Assembly (NCBI GenBank): GCA_029946075.1 | Contig: JAQSDT010000215.1 | Coordinates: 1 to 5,501 of the forward strand | From: a bacterium | GTDB taxonomy: Bacteria; Pseudomonadota; Alphaproteobacteria; Rhizobiales; Xanthobacteraceae | Direction of reading: 5' to 3' | Length of the DNA stretch: 5,501 bases | In this document: in pieces, positions 1-5,194 of the stretch | How the letters are laid out: each line of letters opens with the position of its first letter | Position numbering within the stretch: position 1 is the first letter of the stretch | Position numbers and translations under genes: made by a program | The notes under the pieces: generated by a model | Seen by the model: the letters and a program-made list of their open reading frames with translations, nothing else | Databases searched by the model: none | What the model was told of the DNA's origin: nothing

Positions 1-165
1 GTGCCCCGGCAGCGCGCGCGCCATCGGCGGTGCATCGCGCACCGGGCTGGTCAGCATGTCGCCGAAGGAATCGCCGAGCGCGGTAATGTCCTCGCGCGTA
101 CGCGCAAAGCCGGATGAACCGCGTTTGGCGGGGCGCCGACGGAACATGCCGAGTAAATCCACCAT
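1..165 (-). CDS. lptB: Probable LptB (LPS export ABC transporter ATPase), N-terminal 55 codons only
   Basis: Partial gene running off the left edge. The minus strand from ATG at 165 reads openly to base 1, beginning MVDLLGMFRRRPAKRG. An in-frame TGA lies eight codons upstream, so translation cannot begin much earlier. The visible part is basic at first, then polar, with no Walker A, signal peptide or membrane segment. The LptB call rests on position just after lptC-lptA, and on my recollection that Bradyrhizobium-type LptB proteins carry such an extension before the ATPase core. LptB would be the cytoplasmic ATPase that powers LptFG to extract lipopolysaccharide and push it along LptC and LptA. 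Canonical LptB reaches its Walker A within about the first 40 residues, so this would be a long leader. No strong ribosome-binding site stands directly before the ATG; an AGAAGGG lies about 14 bases upstream. It could instead be an unrelated small gene, since the diagnostic domain is outside the window. Confidence 0.6.
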   Translation of the reverse strand, partial: MVDLLGMFRRRPAKRGSSGFARTREDITALGDSFGDMLTSPVRDAPPMARALPGH

Positions 166-301
166 CCCGCTTCGCTCGAACCCTTCTCAGGTGATCCCGC
201 AGGTGAACCCGCGATACGCCCGCCGGCGAATCGCTTCGCCCGCGAATCTTGAATGAATGGATGTCCCCTGCCCAGCGAAACACCTTGGCTGGGGCCGCCT
301 G

Positions 302-330
302 TAGATACAGGCTCAACCGCCCCGCTTCAA
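302..330 (-). promoter_or_regulatory. Possible sigma-70-like promoter before lptB
   Basis: On the minus strand TTGAAG (325-330) is followed after exactly 17 bases by TATCTA (302-307), about 140 bp before the lptB start. The -35 matches four of six consensus bases, the -10 only three. The -10 box also lies inside a small hairpin (297-312). A promoter here would let lptB, and whatever follows it, be transcribed separately from lptCA. Weak evidence. Confidence 0.22.
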
Positions 331-337
331 CCATAGC

Positions 338-360
338 CGCCCTAAATAATCTTTAAGGCG
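338..360 (-). other. Hairpin just after the lptA stop
   Basis: An inverted repeat begins six bases beyond the lptA stop codon. Four G-C pairs (338-341 with 357-360), one mismatch and four A-T pairs (343-346 with 352-355) enclose a five-base loop. There is no T-run after it on the minus strand, so it is not a classical intrinsic terminator. It may protect the lptA mRNA 3' end or cause a pause. A second perfect 6-bp stem with a 4-base loop (GCCTGT/ACAGGC) sits at 297-312, and a third 6-bp stem at 271-293. Confidence 0.35.
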
Positions 361-366
361 TTGATT

Positions 367-1059
367 CTATTGTTTTTTACCGGGGATCAGCGACGGAATC
401 GCGGCCGGCGCCGGTTTCGCGCCTGGCGTCCCGGAGCCGCAGCTTTCGCCCTGGATGAACATGCCCTGCACCTTGCCGCTGTCGGATTCGACCCGCGAGA
501 CGCCGCTGGTCATGTCGACCTTGAGCCGATCGCCGCGCAGGATGTTCTTGCACTGGGTCAGCACCACGCCGCCCTGCATGGTGATGAGGTTGGCGCGGGT
601 ATCGAAGATCGCGACCTCTCCGGTCACGACCTGATCCTTTTGCGTCACCACGACGGAGCCCTTGGCTTCCAGCCGGCGGATCGACGAGGAGCCGCCCGGC
701 CCCGGCGAGGCCGCCTGCATCGACCCGGTCTTGGTTCCCCTGGCGGCGGGAGCCGCGGGCGCGGCCGGCGCCGACGGGCCGGAATCGTAAAACACCACCA
801 GCGTCTTCGAGGTCATGGTGGTGTCGCCCTGCACGACCTTCACATTGCCGGCGAAGGTCGCTTCCTTTTTCTTGTCGCGCATTTCGAGCGAAGCGGCCTC
901 GATCTGAATCGGCTGGTCGCGGTTCTGCGAAAAGCCCTGCATCGCATTCGGCACGCCGGACATGGCGCCCTGCGCAAGAACGTCGCCGGAGGCGATCAGC
1001 GCGAGCGCGAACGCCGCGGCAACACCATGTCGCGAAAAGGAATGCATCATGAAAATCAT
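367..1059 (-). CDS. lptA: LptA, periplasmic lipopolysaccharide bridge protein (OstA family)
   Basis: LptA proteins polymerise through the periplasm between LptC and LptD, forming a beta-jellyroll groove that shields lipid A in transit. The 230-aa product begins with a basic stretch and a hydrophobic signal peptide (about residues 11-29, cleavage likely after VLA). The OstA-type domain follows: IQIEAASLEM at 51-60, FAGNVKVVQGD at 69-79, then GDRLKVDMTSGVSRV at 176-190. Between beta strands an insert of about 35 residues (93-127), rich in Ala, Pro and Gly, separates the two halves of the jellyroll, so the protein is longer than enterobacterial LptA (about 185 aa). The tail after residue 208 is also Pro/Ala-rich. 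There are two cysteines, C170 and C207, which could form a disulfide in the periplasm. The ATG overlaps the lptC stop (ATGA), indicating translational coupling. In-frame ATGs at 1050 and 1047 are possible alternative starts. Confidence 0.9.
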   Translation of the reverse strand: MIFMMHSFSRHGVAAAFALALIASGDVLAQGAMSGVPNAMQGFSQNRDQPIQIEAASLEMRDKKKEATFAGNVKVVQGDTTMTSKTLVVFYDSGPSAPAAPAAPAARGTKTGSMQAASPGPGGSSSIRRLEAKGSVVVTQKDQVVTGEVAIFDTRANLITMQGGVVLTQCKNILRGDRLKVDMTSGVSRVESDSGKVQGMFIQGESCGSGTPGAKPAPAAIPSLIPGKKQ

Positions 1060-1769
1060 TTCGTGTTCGACTTGCCGTTGACGGAGCGCGTCTTCGGCTC
1101 GGGTTCAGGCTCGGGCGGCGTCGGCGGCTCCATCACGAGATTCATCACGACGTTACCTTCGAAGCGCACGACCTCGCCGCTGTTGATGATCCGCAGCCGG
1201 TCGGCGGTCAGCGTGCCGTTGAGCAGCTTGACGTCGACGGGCTCATCCGACGTCACCGAGCCCTTGTTGATATCGATATAGGCCTGCGAGAGTTTCGCTT
1301 CATAACCGGTGGAGGATTGCAGGAAGATATCCTTGCGCAGGTCCAGCATCTGCTGCTTGCTGTCGAAGAAGCCGGTGCGGGCGTCCATCGTCACGGTGGA
1401 TTTGTCTTCCATCATGACCTTGGCGCGCAGCTGCTTGAGCTCGACATGGTCGGGGTCGGCAAGATCCTGGATCGCGGCCTTGGCCCATAATTCGTACGGT
1501 CGCTGGTCGGTCGAGAAGCCGGCCATATGCGGCGATTCCATCGTGACCTTGGTGCCTGACACAACGAGGTTGCCGATATCGACCGGCAGCTTCGGCAGCA
1601 ACATGCGGAACGGATTGAAGACCGACACCGCCACGATGCCGGCCATCGCCAGCAGCACCGCCGCCGGCACCGCGACCCGCAGCAGCCGCACCATCCGGCT
1701 GTGGCGGGCCGCCCTGGCAAAGCGGACCTCCATTCCGGCCACGAGGGCTGTGTTCTGCAACGCGTTCAC
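1056..1769 (-). CDS. lptC: LptC, inner-membrane LPS export protein
   Basis: LptC docks on the LptB2FG transporter and passes lipopolysaccharide to LptA. I place the start at GTG 1769 because GGAG lies five bases before it, giving 237 aa. The same frame stays open to a GTG at 1829 (257 aa) and contains an ATG at 1814, but neither has a clear ribosome-binding site. With the chosen start, a basic cytosolic segment (RFARAARHSRMVR, 16-28) precedes one membrane helix (about 29-51), and the rest is periplasmic. The LptC/YrbK domain shows PYELWAKAAIQDLADPDHVEL (91-111, the conserved YxL-A-A region), TGFFDSKQQMLDL (132-144) and a run of short beta strands to about 212. The C-terminal tail is a Pro/Glu-rich stretch (215-225) ending in a polar basic segment, somewhat unusual but common in related rhizobia as far as I recall. 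The stop overlaps the lptA start by ATGA. Confidence 0.88.
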   Translation of the reverse strand: MNALQNTALVAGMEVRFARAARHSRMVRLLRVAVPAAVLLAMAGIVAVSVFNPFRMLLPKLPVDIGNLVVSGTKVTMESPHMAGFSTDQRPYELWAKAAIQDLADPDHVELKQLRAKVMMEDKSTVTMDARTGFFDSKQQMLDLRKDIFLQSSTGYEAKLSQAYIDINKGSVTSDEPVDVKLLNGTLTADRLRIINSGEVVRFEGNVVMNLVMEPPTPPEPEPEPKTRSVNGKSNTK

Positions 1770-1776
1770 GATGGCT
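1770..1776 (-). promoter_or_regulatory. Ribosome-binding site deciding the lptC GTG start
   Basis: On the minus strand the bases just before GTG 1769 read TTTTGGAGCCATC. The GGAG is five bases from the GTG, a good Shine-Dalgarno spacing. The upstream in-frame candidates at 1829 (GTG) and 1814 (ATG) have no comparable purine-rich site, so this motif favours the shorter LptC. Confidence 0.55.
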
Positions 1777-1832
1777 CCAAAAGGCCCTGACAGGGCGGCG
1801 CACTCACGCGCCATTCTACCCGCGATCACGGG

Positions 1833-1838
1833 ATTATG
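1833..1838 (-). promoter_or_regulatory. Possible -10 element upstream of lptC
   Basis: CATAAT on the minus strand matches five of six bases of the -10 consensus and is preceded by TG one base too close for a standard extended -10. No good -35 lies 16-18 bases upstream. If used, transcription would begin near 1826, inside the longer lptC reading frame, again favouring the GTG at 1769. Weak. Confidence 0.2.
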
Positions 1839-1878
1839 CAGCCCGGACCCTCGCTATCAGTGTGACCGAAACGGGGCG

Positions 1879-1902
1879 GAAGCGGGTTAATGCCGCCGCT
1901 TC
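1879..1902 (-). other. Hairpin between nrnC and lptC
   Basis: A perfect 7-bp inverted repeat, GAAGCGG (1879-1885) and CCGCTTC (1896-1902), with a 10-base loop, starts 24 bases beyond the nrnC stop. After it the minus strand reads CGCCCCGTTTCGG, with only a three-T run, so it is at best a weak terminator or attenuator. It would suit partial read-through from nrnC into lptCA, or an mRNA boundary. Confidence 0.35.
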
Positions 1903-1926
1903 AAATGGTCTCAACGATATCCGGGT

Positions 1927-2541
1927 TCACGAATGCGCGAAAATGTCCTCGGCTTCCCAGCCGCCGAGGTCGAGCCGGGCCCGGGTCGGCAGGAAGTCGA
2001 AACAGGCCTGCGCCAGCGCCACGCGGCCTTCGCGCGCCAGCATCGCATTCAGCCGCTCGCGCAAGCCATGCAGATGCAGCACGTCGGAAGCGGCATAGGC
2101 GAGCTGCGCTTCGCTGAGGCTCACCGAGCCCCAGTCGCTCGATTGCTGCTGCTTCGACAGATCGACGTTGAGGATTTCGCGCACCAGGTCCTTCAGGCCG
2201 TGGCGGTCGGTATAGGTGCGGGTCAGGCGCGAGGCGATCTTGGTGCAATAGACCGGCTGCGGCATCACGCCGAAGGCGTTGTAGAGCGCGGCGAGATCGA
2301 ACCGCGCGAAGTGGAAAATCTTGGTGACCTTCGGATTGGCCAGCAGCGCCTTCAAATTCGGCGAATCGGTATGCCCTTGCGGAATCTGGATCACGTCGGC
2401 GGTGCCGTCGCCGTTCGACATCTGCACCACGCAGAGCCGGTCGCGGTGCGGGTTGAGCCCCATGGTTTCGGTATCGATCGCCACTGAGTCTGTGTAGCGG
2501 GAGAGATCGGGCAGATCGCCGCGATGCAGGCGGATGGTCAT
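1927..2541 (-). CDS. nrnC: NrnC-type DEDDy 3'-5' exoribonuclease (RNase D-like, diribonuclease)
   Basis: A short RNase D-fold exonuclease of 204 aa consisting only of the DEDD domain, without the HRDC domains of full-length RNase D (about 370 aa). All catalytic residues are visible: D23 and E25 in AIDTETMGL (Exo I), D82 in FHFARFDLAAL (Exo II), and Y149 and D153 in YAASDVLHLHGL (Exo III, the DEDDy signature). The QSSDWG segment before Exo III is typical of this group. Alphaproteobacterial proteins of this size, usually annotated ribonuclease D, include NrnC of Bartonella and Caulobacter, which finishes RNA and pGpG turnover by cleaving dinucleotides and works as a ring-shaped octamer. I infer the same role here from length and motifs. 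The reading frame extends upstream to 2619, but the family start MTIRLHRGDLPDL fits ATG 2541, with a GAGG 11 bases before it. The position beside lptC-lptA is a common alphaproteobacterial arrangement. Confidence 0.85.
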   Translation of the reverse strand: MTIRLHRGDLPDLSRYTDSVAIDTETMGLNPHRDRLCVVQMSNGDGTADVIQIPQGHTDSPNLKALLANPKVTKIFHFARFDLAALYNAFGVMPQPVYCTKIASRLTRTYTDRHGLKDLVREILNVDLSKQQQSSDWGSVSLSEAQLAYAASDVLHLHGLRERLNAMLAREGRVALAQACFDFLPTRARLDLGGWEAEDIFAHS

Positions 2542-2617
2542 GTGGCTCGGAACCTCGTCGAATCGGAAAGGCCCAACGTAACGTCGAAGCCCCGGACAAA
2601 CGAGGGCCAGGGGCGCC

Positions 2618-2630
2618 AAATCGGCGATTT
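2618..2630. promoter_or_regulatory. 13-bp palindrome upstream of nrnC
   Basis: AAATCG, one central G, then CGATTT forms a perfect inverted repeat about 77 bp before the nrnC start. It overlaps a second small palindrome, CGATAAATCG on the minus strand (2625-2634). It is an AT-rich patch in GC-rich surroundings. It could be a regulator site for nrnC, but no family is recognised and a chance occurrence is possible. Confidence 0.25.
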
Positions 2631-2761
2631 ATCGGGCCGGGAGCGCGCGGCGCGGGCCGCTGAAGACGCGGAAAACAGAATATCGAAAACAACCCCATGC
2701 AAAGTAGGAATTTTGGCCGCGGCTGCAGGGATGGCTTGCACGGCGGGCGGTCGTTTCGGGC

Positions 2762-2790
2762 TTGAAAGGCCAGCCACCCAATAATAGTTA
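2762..2790 (+). promoter_or_regulatory. Possible promoter of the parDE-like operon
   Basis: TTGAAA (2762-2767), preceded by C as in alphaproteobacterial CTTGAC-type -35 boxes, is followed after 17 bases by TAGTTA (2785-2790) inside an AT-rich patch that stands out from the GC-rich flanks. The -10 match is poor, though the -35 is good and the distance to the antitoxin start (about 28 bp) is right. The -10 region coincides with the palindrome at 2782-2793. Confidence 0.35.
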
Positions 2791-2793
2791 TTA
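2782..2793. promoter_or_regulatory. Candidate antitoxin operator, palindrome TAATA-GT-TATTA
   Basis: A perfect 5-bp inverted repeat with a two-base centre lies 25 bp before the antitoxin start and over the likely -10 region. Ribbon-helix-helix antitoxins of the ParD type commonly repress their own operon by binding short palindromes at this place. The function is inferred from position and symmetry. Confidence 0.4.
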
Positions 2794-2818
2794 AACGTCC
2801 GAGACGCGGAGAGATCGC

Positions 2819-3076
2819 ATGGCCATGAGCGCGGATTTGGGTGAGGCGCTTGAAAGCTTCGTGACCAGGCTCGTGGAATCCGGGCGCTATCATTCCAAGA
2901 GTGAAGTGCTGCGCGAAGGAATCCGGCTCGTCTGGGAGCGCGAAGCGAGGCTGGCCGCGCTCGATGCCTCGGTTGCGCGCGGACTGGCGGACGCCGATTC
3001 CGGCCGCGTGAAGTCGAGCGCTGACGTGTTCGATCGACTGGAAGCGAGGTTGGGGACCAAGACCGACGGCGAATGA
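2819..3076 (+). CDS. ParD-family antitoxin (ribbon-helix-helix)
   Basis: An 85-aa protein with the hallmarks of ParD/CC2985-type antitoxins. The N-terminal part has the short strand and first helix of a ribbon-helix-helix DNA-binding fold (about 3-20). The signature SGRYHSKSEVLREGIRLV follows (21-38), with the second helix running on to about 47. The C-terminal part (50-80), ending SSADVFDRLEARL, is the flexible toxin-neutralising arm. It would bind and silence the ParE-like product of the next gene and repress its own promoter. GGAGAG (2808-2813), five bases before ATG 2819, supports this start over the ATG at 2825. The stop overlaps the next start by ATGA, the usual coupling in such pairs. 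The length is normal and no defect is visible. Assignment to the ParD superfamily is firm; the precise subgroup is not determined. Confidence 0.87.
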   Translation: MAMSADLGEALESFVTRLVESGRYHSKSEVLREGIRLVWEREARLAALDASVARGLADADSGRVKSSADVFDRLEARLGTKTDGE

Positions 3077-3408
3077 TCGTTGCGATCACCGCCGAGGCCG
3101 ATCTCGAGCAGATCGCGACATACGTTGCCGAGCTAAGCCCGAGAAGTGCATTCGAGCTGAACCGGGCGTTGCGCAACACGTGCGAGTCTTTGCTCGACGC
3201 CCCGCGCGGCTACCCGCTGGTCCCTCGCCATGAGCAGTTCGGCGTTCGCAGACGTCCCTGCGGAAAGGTCACGGGCTTCATCGGCACCGGCCAGGGCACT
3301 CACAAGTTCGCGACTGGTTCGGCAGCCTCGCTGGCAGGAAAATCATTTGGCTACACCGCGAGGCCGACCGGTCCCGGCCAATACGTCATCGAATTCAAAG
3401 TCGAGTGA
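3073..3408 (+). CDS. ParE-like toxin, N-terminal part only, with an unrelated C-terminus (chimeric or decayed)
   Basis: ParE toxins (RelE/ParE fold, about 95-100 aa) poison DNA gyrase. Residues 1-65 of this 111-aa product fit the family: MIVAITAEADLEQIATYV, the helical pair to about 42, PRGYPLVPRHEQFGVRRRP at 44-62 and CGK. From about residue 66 the expected continuation (a YLIFYRV-like strand, then VLHVLHG-DYE) is missing in all three plus-strand frames, so a simple frameshift does not explain it. Instead there is a 45-residue tail rich in Gly, Thr, Ser and Ala, ending GQYVIEFKVE, which I do not recognise. The join lies near 3262-3270. I infer that a deletion or recombination fused the toxin's 5' half to the 3' end of another gene. 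The toxin is probably inactive, since the ParE C-terminal strands are missing, while the antitoxin gene is intact. Alternatively it is a divergent ParE subfamily. It begins at the ATG overlapping the antitoxin stop and relies on coupled translation. Confidence 0.7.
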   Translation: MIVAITAEADLEQIATYVAELSPRSAFELNRALRNTCESLLDAPRGYPLVPRHEQFGVRRRPCGKVTGFIGTGQGTHKFATGSAASLAGKSFGYTARPTGPGQYVIEFKVE

Positions 3409-3422
3409 ATAGAGTGCATTGG

Positions 3423-3465
3423 CGGGCTGAGGCATCACGATCCCAATGACTTTCGGCTCAGCCCG
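3423..3465 (+). terminator. 9-bp perfect inverted repeat after the toxin gene (possible terminator-like stem)
   Basis: CGGGCTGAG (3423-3431) is exactly complementary to CTCAGCCCG (3457-3465), with a 25-base loop, starting 15 bases after the toxin stop. No T-run follows, and the loop is long, so it is not a typical intrinsic terminator. It may mark the 3' end of the toxin-antitoxin mRNA, be a protein-binding site, or be a recombination scar. Confidence 0.35.
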
Positions 3466-3575
3466 ACAACCGTAAGCATCGCTGACATGTTCGGGGCCGC
3501 ATTGCGCGACAGATGGCTGAATCCACAGAACAGGCATACTCTCCGGGCGCGCAGTTTCAGATTTTTCACCGCTTT

Positions 3576-3579
3576 GGAG
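3576..3579 (+). promoter_or_regulatory. Ribosome-binding site of the TPR gene
   Basis: GGAG sits seven bases before ATG 3587 and fixes the start of the secreted TPR protein, whose signal peptide begins directly at this ATG. No convincing promoter pair was found in the 178-bp gap upstream; a CATACT at 3535-3540 is the best -10-like hexamer but lacks a -35. Confidence 0.55.
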
Positions 3580-3586
3580 CTGAGTC

Positions 3587-5164
3587 ATGAAGAATGCATC
3601 CTTTGCGATTGCCGCCATTGCTGCCGCAGGACTTTTGCTCGCGCGACCGGCACAGTCCGACGACAAGCTCGGTACGGTAAATTTCGAAACGTCATGCAAG
3701 CCGGAAGCGCAGAAGCTCTTTAACCAGGCAATGCTGTATCAGCATTCGTTCTGGTATCGCGCCTCGCAAAAGGTTTTCGAAGATGCGCTGAAGGCCGACC
3801 CCGAATGCGGCATTGCCTATTGGGGCATCGCGCTAAGCCTGCTGTGGAATCCACACGCGGCACCGCCGGCGAAGAATCTCGCAGAAGGAGCCGCCACGAT
3901 AGCGAAGGGCAGGAGTGTCGGTGCCCGGACGACGCGGGAGCGTGACTATATCGAGGCGCTCGCCGCGATGTACGTCGACTATGAGAAGGTCGATCACCGC
4001 ACCCGGCTTCTGGCTTACGCCAAGGCGATGGAACAACTGGCGCAGCGCTATCCTGGCGACGACGAGGCGCAAATCCATTATGCCCTCGCGCTCAACACTT
4101 CGGCATCGCCTGCCGACAAGACTTACGCCAGCCAGCTCAAGGGGGCGGCGCTCCTCGAGCCGATTGCAGAACGGCAGCCGCAGCATCCCGGCGTGTCGCA
4201 TTACCTGATCCATCTCTACGACTATCCGCCGATCGCCGAGAAAGGCCTCAACGCCGCGCGGCGCTATGCCAAGATCGCGCCGGCCGCGGCACACGCCCAA
4301 CACATGCCGTCCCACATTTTCACGCGCGTCGGCTACTGGACTGAGTCGATTGCATCGAATGCCGAAGCCGCGCGTGTCGCCAAGGATGCCGGCGATCTGG
4401 CGGACCAGCTGCACGCCATGGACTACCAGGTCTATGCTTATCTGCAGCTCGGGCAGGACGCCAAAGCCAAGGCTCTCATCGACGAAATGGATGCCGTCAC
4501 GGGCTTAACAGAAACCTACATGCCCGGGCCGTATGCAATGGCCATCTCACCGGCACGCTTCGTGGTGGAGCGCGGCGACTGGAAGGCCGCCGCGGCGCTT
4601 CGGATTCGTCCAAGTCCGCTGCCCCAGGTCCAGGCGATTTCCTACACGGCGCGCGCGCTCGGAGCTGCCCGTTCGGGTAATCCGCAGGCCGCGAGGGACG
4701 ACATCGCCAAGCTCGTCGAGTTTCGCGACAAGCTGAGGGATGCGAAGGATGCCTATTGGTCAGAACAGGTTGACATCGAGCGGCAGGTCGCGACCGCCTG
4801 GACCCTCTCTGCCGAAGGCAAACCGAATGAAGCGCTGGCTGCGATGAAAGCGGCCGCCGATGCCGAGGACCAAACCGAAAAGCATCCGGTGACCCCGGGC
4901 GTGCCGAAGCCTGCGCGCGAACTCTACGGCGCAATGCTGCTTGAGCAGGGCATGGCAAATGAAGCACTCGCGGCGTTCGAAGCGACGTTGAAGAAGGAAC
5001 CCAATCGGCTTGGTGCCTACGCAGGTGCGGCGATGGCCGCCGAGAAGGCCGGCGACCTGACCAAGGCGCGAGAGTACCATGGCAAGGTAGTTGCGATCGC
5101 CGATAATGCCGACAAGGCCCGCACGGAAGTCGCCGACGCGCGCGCGTTTTTGCAAAAGCGCTGA
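3587..5164 (+). CDS. Secreted tetratricopeptide-repeat protein of unknown function
   Basis: A 525-aa product with a clear Sec signal peptide (about 1-24, cleavage probably after AQS), so periplasmic or exported. The mature part is almost all helical. TPR-like units are seen at about 41-74 (ending FEDALKADPECGIAYWG), 273-300, 444-472 and 475-505, the last two being the most regular. The centre holds a conserved-looking, histidine-dense stretch: H200, H205 and H209 (HPGVSHYLIHLYDYPP), then H236, H239 and H243 (HAQHMPSHIFTRVGYW). This makes two HxxxH motifs, with H276 shortly after. Cysteines C37 and C74 are the only two and could form a disulfide in the first repeat. I recognise this as a type of large secreted TPR protein seen in rhizobia and other soil bacteria, with no known function. 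TPRs suggest protein binding; the histidines could bind metal or form an active site, but that is inference. The next gene starts 30 bp downstream and also encodes a secreted protein, so the two are probably cotranscribed. Confidence 0.85.
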   Translation: MKNASFAIAAIAAAGLLLARPAQSDDKLGTVNFETSCKPEAQKLFNQAMLYQHSFWYRASQKVFEDALKADPECGIAYWGIALSLLWNPHAAPPAKNLAEGAATIAKGRSVGARTTRERDYIEALAAMYVDYEKVDHRTRLLAYAKAMEQLAQRYPGDDEAQIHYALALNTSASPADKTYASQLKGAALLEPIAERQPQHPGVSHYLIHLYDYPPIAEKGLNAARRYAKIAPAAAHAQHMPSHIFTRVGYWTESIASNAEAARVAKDAGDLADQLHAMDYQVYAYLQLGQDAKAKALIDEMDAVTGLTETYMPGPYAMAISPARFVVERGDWKAAAALRIRPSPLPQVQAISYTARALGAARSGNPQAARDDIAKLVEFRDKLRDAKDAYWSEQVDIERQVATAWTLSAEGKPNEALAAMKAAADAEDQTEKHPVTPGVPKPARELYGAMLLEQGMANEALAAFEATLKKEPNRLGAYAGAAMAAEKAGDLTKAREYHGKVVAIADNADKARTEVADARAFLQKR

Positions 5165-5194
5165 GGCACAGGACGAAACTCGGGGACCACGGGC

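Noticed and set aside
361..1281. Long plus-strand open frame (306 codons) opposite lptA and lptC
   Set aside because: It is antisense to two well-supported lpt genes, has no ribosome-binding site and its Arg/His/Gly-rich product matches no family; long antisense frames are usual in GC-rich coding DNA.
2675..2705. AT-rich TATTCT on the minus strand as an nrnC promoter
   Set aside because: The nearest -35-like hexamer, TTGCAT, is only 14 bases away, and at 16-18 bases nothing matches.
1901..2893. Minus-strand open frame of 330 codons covering nrnC and the divergent gap
   Set aside because: It is out of frame with nrnC, whose catalytic motifs are all intact, and its product is Arg/Pro/Ala-rich without a recognisable domain.
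3230..3412. Possible frameshifted ParE C-terminus in the second or third plus frame
   Set aside because: Both alternative frames were translated through the region; neither gives the expected YLIFYRV or VLHVLHG strands, so a simple frameshift is not supported.
3343..3699. Minus-strand open frame of 118 codons across the toxin tail and the gap before the TPR gene
   Set aside because: It has some protein-like stretches but no ribosome-binding site, begins inside the TPR signal-peptide region, and overlaps both plus-strand genes; no family recognised.
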